64,000 nt of DNA from Chlamydoabsidia padenii. Its lineage: Eukaryota > Mucoromycota > Mucoromycetes > Mucorales > Cunninghamellaceae. A program made the position numbers and the translations under genes. Below, one piece after another: positions 45,120 through 56,604 of the stretch. The stretch lies in assembly GCA_025330725.1 (NCBI GenBank), contig JAIWND010000010.1:310001-374000 (forward strand). The letters are read 5' to 3'. Positions within the stretch are counted from its first letter, which is position 1; each line of letters opens with the position of its first letter. The notes beneath the pieces are model-generated. The model saw only the letters and a list, made by a program, of their open reading frames with translations, searched no databases and had not been told where the DNA came from.

Positions 45120-48048
45120 GTTGGAATGAAGTATGTTTATGTGAATAAAGTGTTGAATGAGAATGATAAAGAGAGACACTGAAACCCTTTATGTAAGATA
45201 TGTATATTATTCAAAAAAAAAAGAAGAAGAAAAAAAGCAAGTGATAGCAATGAGAGAGATAAAAAGGGAAGAAAGGAAAGAAAACTAATTTCAAATCAAT
45301 CACAATTATATATCCTCTAATTTAAAAACCCGACAAAACTGACAGAAGGGAACCTTTTTTTCTGAGCTCAAGCCAAAGCATGATGGATTATTTGATCATT
45401 TAAACAAGGTTGACCACTAACGCAGCCAAGACCGAAGAATGAAATAAAAATCGAATGATTTTTTCGGTCATTGTAGTACAATGTAGGGTCTGGTCTTTTC
45501 CAAAGAGCAACTTTCCTATTCCGGGAGTTGAACTCATAGCGGTTTTTCAATTATCCATGTTCAGGTATTGGTGGGATCGCAGGTTACTAAATCAGTTCTC
45601 AGCCGGATGCTATTGATGGATGATGGCATCAATGAAAAGGGAAAAAAGGTTGTTATTTATAGTGTCATTTTAATTAATACAACAAGATAGAGTGGGAAGA
45701 AAAAGAAGATGATGAGGGGTTGTCAGTAGCATGATCAAATGGCAATATCTTCTTCACATATGTAGATCCCTTTTTGATACATCAGAGAAACATGCAGAAG
45801 GATTTTCACTTCTGGCTACGAAATGAAGATGTCTCATATTTCATGCTCATATTCCTTTTATAGTGCGGGGAGCTCCACCTATCTTTGTCAACTTATATGC
45901 AAGATCTTTTCGAGGGGTACTTATTAAGCTTTTTCTCGAGTTTCACGACATTCTGATGTATTTCTTCTTCGCTTCCATATGTACACACAACTGGCTCTTT
46001 ATTGAATGACAGAAAAAGAAAAAAAAAAAAAAAAACTTCTTGTTGTCCTAATCAAGAAAACGAATGATCCGTTTTTAATAACAATTTATCACCAGATCTT
46101 ATTTATATTTGTCACCCCCATCCTCCCCTCCACCTTCCGAGAACAAATAAAAAGTCAAGACTCGCTTGACATTTTCAACAACGCTAATCGATGTTACACA
46201 CATATGCGGCGAGGTTTGAAAATTACTTATTAGTTGAGGTACTTTTTTTTTTTTTTTTTTTTTTTACAGGAATGACGGCGAAAACGTGTACCAGTAGATT
46301 GTCGTTTTCATTACTTTTCGAACAAAAGACGAAACGGAAAAGTTTAACCTTGTTTTCATTTTTTAATGCGTCAAAAACAACAAGAGAACAAAACTGGACG
46401 TACTATTTGCCGGAGCATTTCATCTCCTCTCGTTCATTGACGATTATGTAATGTAAATGAGTGATATGAAATGGTCTCAAAAATGAAATGGATTATCACT
46501 CCATACTTCACAGTCGGCGATACATCCGTTCACCCACACAAAAAAAGACGGAGAGATAAAAATAAAAAATAAAAAGTTCCAGATCCAAAATAGGCAAGCA
46601 GACAAGGTTGAAGTAAGTTTACTCTCTCATTCAACTTTTGGTGACACGGCATAATCATTAGTATTATTTCATCTTGATTACACTGATCTTCCTATTGCTT
46701 TTTCACTCAAGATTACCTTGTTTGGGTGAGAGTTTACCTGTCAAACGGAGCCATTCAGAAGTTCAAACGCCGATCTTTAGAGCGGGGTGACACAAGTGAA
46801 CACGTTTTTCGAGCCTCATCTCAAGGAGGTGACCAACTTCTCTCCTCTCTTTCATGATAAATCAACTTCCTTGAATGGATGGCATGAAATGGGATCAATG
46901 CAAAAAGAAGGAGGAAAAAAGGAAAAAAAGAAAAAGACTGTACAAAAATATGGTCTGATTAAAAAAAAAAAAAAAAAAAAAAAAAAAGCCCAGATACTCG
47001 GAATAGCTGACGAAAAAGGTTGTCATTCATTGTATGCCAAGGCACATTGCCCCCCACTGAGAGAGTTTTGCTTTATTGATCAGTTCATTTACTTTTTGAT
47101 TATGTCCCCGACTCTTGGGATTCTGAAAGAACTTAATTCGGGATTTGAATATAAATTAAAAATCAGGGGTACTTTTTAATTCTGTACTGCCTTGAATGAT
47201 CATGAACGATCCGACTCATGAAGAGTCTAACTCATAACAAGAACAAGATTATATATATAAATGACATTGATATCAGCTAATAATTGATGCATGTTAAAAA
47301 GCTAGTCGATGTGAGATGGTTCCACACTTGATCCTAAATCAAGTTAAGTCAGTCATATAGTATCATTAAACTGAAAATGATATATACAACTTTGATTCAC
47401 AAAGGTGTAATCGTTCTTCGTTTTCTAAATCTGATTTAATATGTATAGTTTGTCTGGACTCCTTTGATTAGGTAAGGACTTTCACATGAACTACCAACTG
47501 CCATATTCGGATTTTTCGGGATTTCAAGACTCAAGAGAGTATGCGAAGATCATCATGAATAGATTATTATCGTCCATCATACTTTAAATTTTAGTTGATT
47601 GGATTCATCAAAGCTTGCTTATTTGATTAAGCTAAAGAGAAATGTAGCTCCATTAGCAGGAAGAAAAGGGGGTGCTGTTTCCATCCGTCCCCTTTTTTCA
47701 AACAGCGCCGATGTATGAAAACGACAAATTTTTGATAGCTACCTCCAACCATTATTGATTGATTTGTGAAACAGTGTACATAACTTCATTTTACACAAAA
47801 GAGAGGGAAAAAAAAGCAAAGTTAAAAAGTCGATTCATGGTCAAGTTTAGAGTGATATCTCCAGTGGGGCATGAGTCGGTATTTGAAAACACAATTTGCA
47901 TGATTGTACTATTGTGTCCCCCAACATTTCCAAATAGACATATATCCAATCAAGTCAATCGCACCATGTTTATTCAAATAACGAGATTTAAAAAAAATTA
48001 TCATACAATAAAAAAGTTAATAAAAAAAGGTGTCTACATAAGGGGAAG
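45120..48048. other. Gene-poor 2.9-kb region
   Basis: No convincing gene, tRNA or transposase. Promoter of the homeodomain gene with an element at 45321-45334 (TTTAAAAACCCGAC). Further copies are at 47137-47150 (TTCGGGATTTGAAT) and near 47515. A leader-like stretch with a possible small ORF lies at 46080-46451. A/T tracts are at 46020, 46242-46265 and 46961-46987. It could host non-coding RNA genes that cannot be recognised by reading. Confidence 0.45.
46192..46451 (+). other. Weak candidate small gene (59-codon ORF after a possible intron)
   Basis: A short exon-like string (MLHTYAARFENYLLVE) ends at a GTACTT donor, then a T-rich intron and a TTTTACAG acceptor at about 46262-46269. An ATG at 46273 then opens a basic 59-codon frame (MTAKTCTSRLSFSLLFEQKT...). 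The two parts do not join in frame, and the composition is unremarkable. Kept only as a pointer. Confidence 0.15.
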
Positions 48049-50188
48049 CTATTCTAAATCCAATTTTGAGATGGATCCACCAGCAAGAATCTTGTCAGCA
48101 GCATTGAGACCCTTGACAGTAGCATCATTAGGACATTTATCCGGAGCAAAATGGACAACAAAATCACCAGGTTGATAGTATTTGGGAAAAGTGTTAAAAG
48201 TATGATCATCACGATCGAGCAAAAACACCTTGTCCTTGTGTTCCGGCATACGCATAATATCCCACATGGCACCTTGTTCATAAGAAGGACCACGTTGATA
48301 CCATTGTTGCGTTTTCTGGACATCTCGAAGGAATTGCATAGACCAAGGGGTATTTCGCATGAGGAAGACACCGGCGTTGATCATGGGGTCACGATGAGGA
48401 CGAGACACGATAAAGTCCACACGATCATCAAAGGTATCCGCACCATCCGGGTAAAGTTGCTTGACTTGGTCGAGAATATCTTGTACCTTGCGATCTTGAT
48501 TCATCACCACCGCATCCATGTCCAGCCAAAAGATCCATTCGTATTTCGGCAGCACCTTTTCCACTACATCGATCTTACCCCATACCGTTTTGCGTTGACC
48601 TAGAGCAGCTTCTTGGGCGAATTCTGCTGAGCGAGCGACAAAGGAGTAGCCATGTTTCAGAGCATAATCCCTCTTGTTCATGGCGGCACGAGTGGCAGAA
48701 GGTTCCATACAAGCATCATAGATAAATGAAGAAGTCACCACCGCAATGGATGAAGCATCCAGTTCTTTCTTGTCATGTTGTTGTTCAATGATTTGCGATT
48801 CTTCATCCAAGAGTCCAGTAATAACATCTTCATCGTCATCCAAAGGTCGCCCAGAAGAAGAAGAAGAAGAAGAAGGTGCCACCCGATGACAGACAGGGGT
48901 CGATTTGATTCGAGTCCAGTGAGCCAATTCGGTGAATTCCAAGGATTGATAAACTTGAGTGACAACAATATCTTCTGGGTGTACAGATTCCACATTGTTC
49001 TCCCACCGAATGAATCTATGTGTACCTTCAGGTCCATCTTCACGCACGAATTCAGGCACCAGTTGACCACGAGTGAGAGCTTCTTGTTCAGTTGCCGAGT
49101 TGTCAGTTTCCATATCGCCATCCTCGAGAGTCACATCATCATAAGATTGATAGTACTTGTACATGCTGGTCAAGATGGTTTCACCCTTGTTGCTGGCTGC
49201 CTCGATATCCTTGCGATGTTGTAGAGCTAATTTTACCGCACTTGATCCCACCACCACCGCGTCTTTATCAGCCGCATCACCTCGGAATGTTCCCCACACA
49301 AAGTTCGTAGGTGCATCCGTGTTGATGGTGAAGGGGGAATCCATACTGTCGCTAATCACACCCGAGTCTAGTTCTTGTTTGATGACATCCAGTTGAATAA
49401 ATGTGTTGATATCTTGCAAGATCAAGTAGTCGTAAGTAATGCCTTGTTCCGCCAAATCTGTTTCTACCTAAATATCGTACCATATGAGATTCATTATTTT
49501 CCATTATGATTGATTATCCATACTATGTACTTACCCATTCCAGTACATCCACTTGTTCGAAAGAGTCTTGTTGTTTATCCTGTTCCACCAAGTCATTCCA
49601 TTCCATTTTCTCCGCTTCATATTGTCGCCGTAAAGGAGTATCTTTTTGAGGAAGATTGCCATAGATCCAAAACTTGTAATACACATCAGCATTATAGACC
49701 ATACACGGTAGCAGGTTATCCCGGAGTCCAAAATACTTTTCCCGGATCAAACGGCGGCGTTCCGTCGACGAAGCATCTGAGGCCACCACCACCAGTTGAG
49801 TATAATGGGACGATGGATTGATCACCACATTATCAGTGGATTCGTCAAAAGGATGAGCCATGTGTTGGTGAGAGTCAGAGTGTGTTGAAGGTGAGAAGGG
49901 ATGATCAGTCAAGTCTTTATCGTTGTTACTGGTATTCGAATCTTTATTAGAGTGAGATGCACTGTCGTCAATGTTTGGTTGCTGTATAGGTGATGTTGCT
50001 GTGTCTTGTTTTGGCAGAGTGGATATATCATCATGATCAGTCTTGGGTAAGGTCAAGCGAGCATTGAGATAAAACAAGATGGAGGTGACAATCAAGACAA
50101 GCCCCAGTATCACAAGACGTTTGTTCTGTTTGAGCCGCCTTAGACCAGTGTTGCTTTCTGATCTATATAAAGGCAAATCAGCAGGCAT
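48049..50188 (-). CDS. Type II membrane glycosyltransferase: GT31-like N-module plus GT34 (GMA12/MNN10) catalytic module
   Basis: Predicted 690 aa from exons 50188-49535 and 49467-48049. There is a short cytosolic tail, a signal-anchor TM at about 24-42 (LVILGLVLIVTSILFY) and a Ser/Asp-rich stem. A region from about 125 to 350 resembles a GT31 beta-3-glycosyltransferase (ERRRLIREKYFG, KFWIYGNLPQ), but where the DDD motif is expected it reads YDYLILQDINTF, so it may be inactive. The GT34 module follows (SFVARSAEFAQ, WIFWLDMDAVVMN with DxD at 534-536, MINAGVFLMRN, YEQGAMWDIM, DFVVHFAPDKC). GT34 enzymes are Golgi alpha-1,2-galactosyl- or alpha-1,6-mannosyltransferases. The two-module form is unusual. 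Confidence 0.85.
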
Positions 50189-50645
50189 GGTAAATATATG
50201 AATAGGTAAAAGAAGGACAAGGAAGAAAGGAAGAAAGAAGAAAGAAAAATAAAAAACAAAGCCCTGAATGAAATCTGGAAGGCGGAATTTAAAAAGTGAT
50301 TAATATAAATATAGATTGACAACAAATGAAGCAATGGAGCAGTACCAAATCAGCAGTAAAACCTATACACGATGCATATTGGCAGCAACGACGATGGTGT
50401 GATTCCATTCAACATCTTTACTTCCATTGAACTGATGATGGTCGATGGCCATCCACCCTTTTTTTTTTTTTTTTTTTTTTTTTGTTTCTGTAATGTTCAA
50501 CCCCCGCTTGTCTAACCAAGCAACCTTTCTCTGGCCCATTATTATTACTACATCCCCATCATTAAACAAGTTATATGCATCATTTTATTGGTTGTTTAAA
50601 AAAAAAAGCGTAACTATTTTACAATGTATTCTATAACCACCGGAC
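50189..50645. other. Intergenic, promoter of glycosyltransferase gene
   Basis: GGCGGAATTTAAAAAG at 50281-50296 lies about 95 bp before the glycosyltransferase ATG. A T23 tract spans about 50461-50483. No gene. Confidence 0.5.
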
Positions 50646-51306
50646 CTAAGTGTCATTAGCCAAAGCGATCGTTTTTTCCAAATCAGAAAAGATAGCCATA
50701 CCCGCTTCTAAAGAGTCAATCAACACATTTAATCGTGATGGTGTGAATCCCGGTTCCTATACCCAAAAAAAAGAAAGAATGATCAGTCTATGGTTGGTTT
50801 CATCATTGGGTGGTTCTTCTTTTTACCTGACGAATCGTATCCAGTTCAGATCCAAAGGCCACGGTCATTTGTCCCATATAATGATCTCTGAATTTACCAG
50901 CAAGAGGTTTATCCAAGGAAGGTGGATCGTTTTTTGCTACGTCTTGCTGATCTTCAGTGTCGCTTGGAAGTACATTACTATCGACTTCGGGTATAGAGGA
51001 GGTGGTGGAAGAAGTATCGTCATCAGAGTCATTTTGATCACTATTGTCTAATTGTTCCATGACACTGTCCAGTACATTAGGATCCATTTCTTCGTCGAGA
51101 TCGTCAAAGAGTCCACCACCGCTTGCTGTAGAAGGATCTTCTATTGACTGAGCCTACAATAATGATAGAGATCGAATGAGTGACAGTGTAAAATAGGTAT
51201 AAAAGTAAAAAGTACTTGCCTCCAGTTTCGACTTTTTATGTTGATTCTGTGTGTTCTTGTTGAGTGTGGTGGAAGCCGGTCGTTTCTTGTCAGTGGATTG
51301 TGCCAT
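50646..51306 (-). CDS. RSA3-like: Ribosome-assembly protein 3 (Rsa3)-like protein
   Basis: Predicted 174 aa from exons 51306-51220, 51153-50827 and 50756-50646. Lys-rich N-terminus, acidic Ser/Asp-rich middle, then a conserved C-terminal domain: KFRDHYMGQMTVAFGSELD, then EPGFTPSRLNVLIDSLEAG. This matches the Rsa3 family, which acts in an early step of 60S subunit assembly in the nucleolus. Intron 1 has a GC donor (CTGGAG|GCAAGT) with a normal TAG acceptor; splicing there gives an uninterrupted frame. Call by motif memory; moderate confidence. Confidence 0.7.
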
Positions 51307-51663
51307 TATAAAATAGTGGAAAAAAGAGGAAGAAAAAAAAAAGTTGGAGGAAAAATCAAGTTTTTTGAAATCCCGCCTTACAGTGTGAAAAGCCCCTGTC
51401 TATTTGATAGCTACATTCAGGAGTAGTAATCGCCTTCACATTAATCCTCCTCTATCACCAACCATTGACTAGCACAAAACTACGTCACCTTTACAGGCGC
51501 TTGGTTTCGGTAAATTCAAATGCTATTACGCAACTTACTATGACAACCTCCCTTTTTTCTAATTTTGCTCTCTTGCTATCTTAACTCCGATTTCGTGAAA
51601 ATCGTGGACAGGCTGTCCCTATCAATTCTTCTTGTCAAAACTATTCTCATTGTTCAGACAGGC
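51307..51663. other. Divergent promoter region (Rsa3-like / dolichyldiphosphatase-like)
   Basis: A recurrent element at 51363-51378 (TTTTGAAATCCCGCCT) lies 57 bp upstream of the Rsa3-like start and could serve both genes. An ATG at 51541 (MTTSLFSNF) opens only 14 codons. The frame of the downstream gene is open from about 51565 without an ATG. Confidence 0.5.
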
Positions 51664-52211
51664 ATGGTACAGTGGTCTCTGTATGGCCTCTTGACAATCT
51701 TGGCAAAGGTAAAACATAAAAGTTCTTTCCCAATTAAAAAGAAATCATAACCATAAACCATATACTTGTATTCTTCCCTTAGACACATATCATAGTCCCA
51801 GTCACCACATTCCTTTTGATCCTTTATACTCGATCCATTCACTTTATCTATTTTGTCGTTGGGTCTTGCCTCAACACTCTCTTTGCAAAAGGCCTAAAGC
51901 GATGCTTCCGACAATCACGACCTTATGGACAACCAGGCTACGGTATGCCTTCGACTCATTCTCAAGCCATCATGTTTTTTGCTGTCTATTTCCATTGTGT
52001 GGCCTCTAATCCTTGGTTGGCGAATGGTGTCACTCTGTTTGCTCTCGCCGTGGTATGGTCTCGTGTCCAACTCAAACATCATACAGTATCACAAGTCTTG
52101 GTGGGATCTCTCTTTGGTGCCTTGACTGCCGTATTATGGTACACTGCTTGGCTGTCTGGCTTCAAATCCTTGTTACTCCAACTACAAAATGATCGATTGC
52201 CTCTTCATTAA
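51664..52211 (+). CDS. CAX4-like: Dolichyldiphosphatase-like PAP2 membrane enzyme (Cax4/DOLPP1), N-terminus uncertain
   Basis: Predicted 157 aa from exons 51664-51708 and 51783-52211, if the first in-frame ATG is used. PAP2 motifs are visible: KRCFRQSRP (motif 1), GYGMPSTHSQ (motif 2), and SRVQLKHHTVSQVLVG (motif 3). In motif 3 the usual final Asp is Gln, as in DOLPP1. Three or four TM segments. DOLPP1/Cax4 recycles dolichyl diphosphate on the lumenal side of the ER for N-glycosylation. Known members are about 240 aa and begin with an LTHVxY motif not found here. Either an upstream exon is missing or the protein is short. Confidence 0.7.
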
Positions 52212-52393
52212 AAAAAGATAAACATGGTGTTTGCTTTATTAGATTTAGTTTAGTTTGTAACAAATAAAATAAAAGTTATAGTACCTATAGTAGTTTATAA
52301 TGTTGGTATACAATTGATTAATAATAAAATAGAATAGTGGTAATATAAAACGGGGTGATAGTATGTACAAGGGAAGGAAGGAGGAGGGGGATA

Positions 52394-53011
52394 TTATATT
52401 ATTGTTTGTCTAAGAGTCCACTTGTCTGCGTTCTGTCTTGCCATTTGCGCCCACTCTTTTAATTCTATTATAAAAGGAGGAAATCAAGTTGGTAAACAAA
52501 CAAATACGCGTACCCCTTGATTACCTGGTATGAATTCACCAACAGCATCAAAAAGACCGACCCCCACCTTGGTGATAAATTGATGTTGGAAGGCAGCCAG
52601 CGGTAATTGTCCCTTTGAATCCAACGGTAGTCCAAAGCAATCCAGGCAAGAGGAAAGATCAAGTTCTGCCTCCAATTTGGCTTGACACTGTAGTTCTTCA
52701 ACGAGTCGATTCGCCCATGTTTTAGCTACCGAGAAGGGTCGTGCCTACAGTCAATGGTGAGTTCATCCTTTATCAAACACATTAAAGAATCTTACAATAT
52801 TCGATATGTCGGCACACTTGATCAGTGCAGCATAAAGCAGTATTTGTTCGTCTTCGTCCGTCAATGATGATTTTTGAATGTTCGTCAACTTGGTCATATA
52901 TTCTTGATGTAGAGCCATGTCAGTAGCGAGAACTCCTTTGACCACACGTTTTCTAACTACAGCTACATCATAAAAAGAGGATCATGTTTAGAGTTTCCAT
53001 TGTTCAATTGC

Positions 53012-53066
<55 letters not shown>

Positions 53067-54535
53067 CAAGTTGTCCACCCAAAGCAGCCGCCCAGTGACT
53101 TTTGATCAAGCGATAGAGTAACATGGCATGATAGCTTTCAAGCACAGATACGTCATTGAAGAGTAAAGATAAAGAAGTGGACGTGTTGATCATAAATGAG
53201 TTGGTGACGCCAGGATGTCCGATATCATGACCAATGCAAATCAAAAACAGGGCAAAGATGTCAATAGGAGTGATACGCATGGTTGATGATGATGGAGGTT
53301 GTTGTTGGAAAAACCCCATTCGAGATATCACATAGTACATTGACTGAAGCACATCTACCGCATGATAAAAGTTGTGATAAGGATTGGTTGCATGATATCC
53401 ATTCCAAAGATCACATATAAAGTCAGCTAGTTTGTAAATGCAAAAGAAGAAGATGAATAAATGAGTGAGATTTTTTGTCATGTCTTACCTGAAGATAAAT
53501 GATAAGATGCCATATCGGGTAATTTGAAGACCTGGTCAAAGATCCAAACTGCACAGTAGATCAAATCCGTATCTGTCAAGTCAAATGGGTTAAACCCCCA
53601 ATCACCAAGCTTATTCTCCAATTCCACCTTGCGATCCCTATGATATCAAAAATAAAAGTCATCTAGTTATATTTCCGATCATTCTTCCATATTGTTTTTT
53701 TTTTTTTTTAATAACCTTGATAAGCTATCCAAATTAAACACTTTTTTAGGTTGTTCAGGGTTTGAATAAAAGTCGATCGCGGTCTGATATATCCAATCAT
53801 GATGTTTGAATATATTACCAAGTTGGTGATAATGATCATAGCATTCCTGACCAGATTTGATAATTTGTGGCCATTCTGATTTGAGTGACGCGGTTGAAGA
53901 GGAAGATGTAGGTGATGGTAGTAATCGTTGAGGAGGTGAATATCTATGGGCAGCCTTAGAGAGAGAGAGAGAGAGATCAAGTCAATAAGTTATTTGTTTT
54001 CTTTTTCTTTTTTCTTGGTGTTATATTACCAGAAACATGGTTTGAATCACGTTTTGACTTAGTGGTTTAAGTAAATAGTCAGCAGCACCATGATAAATAC
54101 AAGTAAGCATATAATCAGACGAATCATTGGAGCAGCAGACTATTTGGGTGGTAAGAATGGTTAGTTTTGTTTTAAGGAGAATGGTTTTATCTTGTCTTAC
54201 CTAAAGGAATAAAGTGACCCACTGTGCCTTGACGTAAATGATAGATCAAGAGTTTTAAAGCCACAATGTTTTGTTGTTCATTTTCCATATCAATCAGTAT
54301 TAGTATAGGTGGTTTGGTCAGGTCTTGTTGTTGTCGAGTTTCAAGTTGCACCAATGCTTCTTTGACATTGGCCACAGAGTTCACTGGATAAAAATCATAT
54401 AAAAAAGTAAGTTCCTTGTTGTCTCAATCTTTTCTTTTACCTAAACAGGAGCATACCATGAGTAAATGTGTCACGAAGAAGTCCATTAGGTGGGAAGGGA
54501 CTAACTACCAAAAGTTGATATTCGGAAGGTTTCAT
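52394..54535 (-). CDS. Class I cyclic nucleotide phosphodiesterase with N-terminal receiver-like domain
   Basis: Predicted 526 aa from exons 54535-54457, 54383-54201, 54139-54030, 53954-53716, 53637-53489, 53426-53064, 52962-52796, 52744-52525 and 52464-52394. Residues about 5-125 form a response-regulator-like fold: LLVVSPFPP, then LILIDMEN (Asp58 at the phosphoacceptor position), LVCCSND, and YLLKP (Lys112). The acidic pair of the first strand is missing. The PDE catalytic domain has HNFYHAVDV (His275), CIGHDIGHPG (His320, Asp321), LATDMALH and CADISN (Asp426). It hydrolyses cAMP and/or cGMP. Dictyostelium RegA and animal PDE8 share the receiver-PDE order. One intron contains a 48-nt homopolymer; another uses a GTTATT donor. 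Confidence 0.9.
53014..53061. repeat. 48-nt T homopolymer (A48 in the PDE intron)
   Basis: An uninterrupted T tract on the plus strand within PDE intron 6 (53063-52963). On the transcribed strand the poly(A) starts directly after the GT donor. It is the longest homopolymer in the window. Confidence 0.9.
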
Positions 54536-55402
54536 GAGAGTAAGGTGTAATAAGGTAAGTGTGTATATATAAACAGTCTATGTACGGGGTTTATAAATGT
54601 ATATATAAAGTAATGAAGAAGAAGTGGAAATATAATAAAATATGTTGTAATATAATATATGTATAATAGGTCCGTGTGGATTAGAATTCCTACAAAGATA
54701 AGGTATTATAATGTAAGGGTAAACCAGTAAAATGCTTCAACATGGATACAATATAAAAGAGTGTAAAAGTATAGTTGAAACTAAAAAAACAAAAAAGGGT
54801 AAATGAGGAAAGAGTGGGAAAGAGAAGGAAAAGAAAGAGAGAAAGTTGACAATCCTTTACTCAAGTGATCACGCGCCATTTCAAATTCCGACACTTTAGA
54901 CCTTTTTATTGTCAAATTCAGGACAAGGCAGGTTTACAAGTGAATATAAACTAGGATTCTTTCTATTGAATTATCAATGTTAAAGAAATATACTATATTG
55001 AATGGTTTGGCAGATGATGATCATTTCAACGCTCGCTCTTTTTTTTCTATTTGGAGATGATGAATTGCAGGAAGTTCACTATGAAATTTTGAAAGACCGA
55101 AATGAATACTTTTCCCTGAAACACGTTTGTAGTGGAAAAAAGGATGTCCTGACTCTGGTGTTCTATACTCATGGTTCTACCTTTGGTAGATGAATGAATC
55201 CTATTGTGCAAAAATACAATGTTGTATTCATAAGTTAATGGATAATCAGACATAAAAGGAATGGTATAGGTGATGAAGGGCTTTCGGGTCAGTGATCAAG
55301 GTCAAAAGCGGAATTTGAAATCCGTTATGACGGATGTTTTTCTTTTTATGAAGTCGCTCTTCTTTCTCTCTTTCTTTCCTCATCTTTTCTCCAATCATCA
55401 AC
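54536..55402. other. Divergent promoter region (PDE / EB1)
   Basis: Recurrent elements lie at 54879-54892 (TTTCAAATTCCGAC) and, as a palindrome, at 55307-55326 (GCGGAATTTGAAATCCG), the latter about 80-95 bp before the EB1 ATG. (TA)-rich sequence spans 54580-54665. Short ORFs at 55002-55253 are not supported. Confidence 0.5.
55307..55326. promoter_or_regulatory. Palindromic recurrent element upstream of EB1
   Basis: GCGGAATTTGAAATCCG: CGGAATTT and AAATCCG arms around a GA centre. It sits about 80 bp upstream of the EB1 start codon, in the position most copies occupy relative to genes. Confidence 0.45.
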
Positions 55403-56604
55403 ATGGGTGAATCACGAACTGAACTACTCGCTTGGGTGAATGATCTTTTAAGCATCAATTACACCAAGGTCGAACAAGCTGGCACAGGTAAAGTATTCCC
55501 CCCTCAACAGTCGCGCAAGCAACAAACTTTTTTTTTTTTTTTTTTTTTTGTCACTTATGACTTAACTGTATACTAATCCGCTATATGAATACAACTATAG
55601 GATCTGCCTATTGTCAAATCATGGACTCTATCTACGGTAATGTATTGAATGATAACGAAAAATGTCAAGATGAGGGATACTTGAAACTAACCTTTTACTT
55701 TTGATGAAATATAGGTGATGTTGCTATGAACAAAGTCAAGTTTGATACACGACAAGAATACGAATATGTTGGAAACTTTAAAGTACTTCAAAACACCTTT
55801 GACAAACACAAGTAAGTAAACCCCTAACTTGACAAAAAAAGAAGAAGATGTTAACACCGTCCTTTATTGACTTTATCACAAAGGGTTGATAAGGTAAGTA
55901 AATCAGAGTGATACCCGACACTTGAATTAACACTTTTTTCTTCTGTTTTGTAATAGATAATTCCTGTTGACAAGTTGATGAAGTGCAAGTTTCAAGATAA
56001 TCTCGAATTCATGCAATGGATGAAACGATTCTGGGACCAAAATTTCCCTGGTGGACCTTATAATGCATTAGCTCGTCGTAAAGGTGGACCTAGTGGCGGT
56101 GGATCAAGAACAACAACAACGAATAGTCGGGCATCGGGACGATTAACAACAACAACAAAGGGTAATCGAGCACCTTCATCTGTTACTGCTTCAGGCGCTC
56201 GTAGTACAAGTCGAACTGGACGAACATCTGCTGGGGTCGATAACCGATCGGCATCTGTGATTATGGATCTAAACAAGCAAATCGCTGAACTCAAATTGAC
56301 CGTGGATGGATTGGAAAAGGAACGTGATTTTTACTTTGGTAAATTGCGTGATATTGAAATCCTTGTACAAGAGCAAGTGGATGCTGCTGATGCTGAACAG
56401 GTGGAAGATCAAGAAACCCTGGTCCTCAAGGAAATACAAACTATTTTATATAGTACAGAGGTAACATCATCTCTTTATATATATATATATATATATATAT
56501 GTTAACCAACTCTTTTTATATATATAAAATAGGATGGATTCGAAGTACCCCCTGAAAATGAATTGGAAGAACACGAAATCTATGACGAAGACGAAACCTT
56601 CTAA
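55403..56604 (+). CDS. BIM1-like: EB1/Bim1 microtubule plus-end-binding protein
   Basis: Predicted 267 aa from exons 55403-55487, 55601-55636, 55715-55811, 55884-55893, 55957-56460 and 56533-56604. A calponin-homology domain spans about 1-120 ([40 protein letters not shown]). A basic Ser/Thr/Gly linker and the EB homology coiled coil ([18 protein letters not shown]) follow. The acidic tail ends EDETF, a variant of the EEY/F motif that binds CAP-Gly proteins. It tracks growing microtubule ends. The fourth coding exon is only 10 nt (GGTTGATAAG) and joins K-V-D-K in the CH domain. Confidence 0.95.
56476..56500. repeat. (TA)n microsatellite in the last EB1 intron
   Basis: About 12 TA units within intron 56461-56532. 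Confidence 0.85.

Noticed and set aside
45480..45620. Possible tRNA T-arm (GAGTTCAACTCCC on the minus strand)
   Set aside because: The loop is too short, no matching acceptor stem lies about 70 nt away, and no D-arm or anticodon arm could be drawn.
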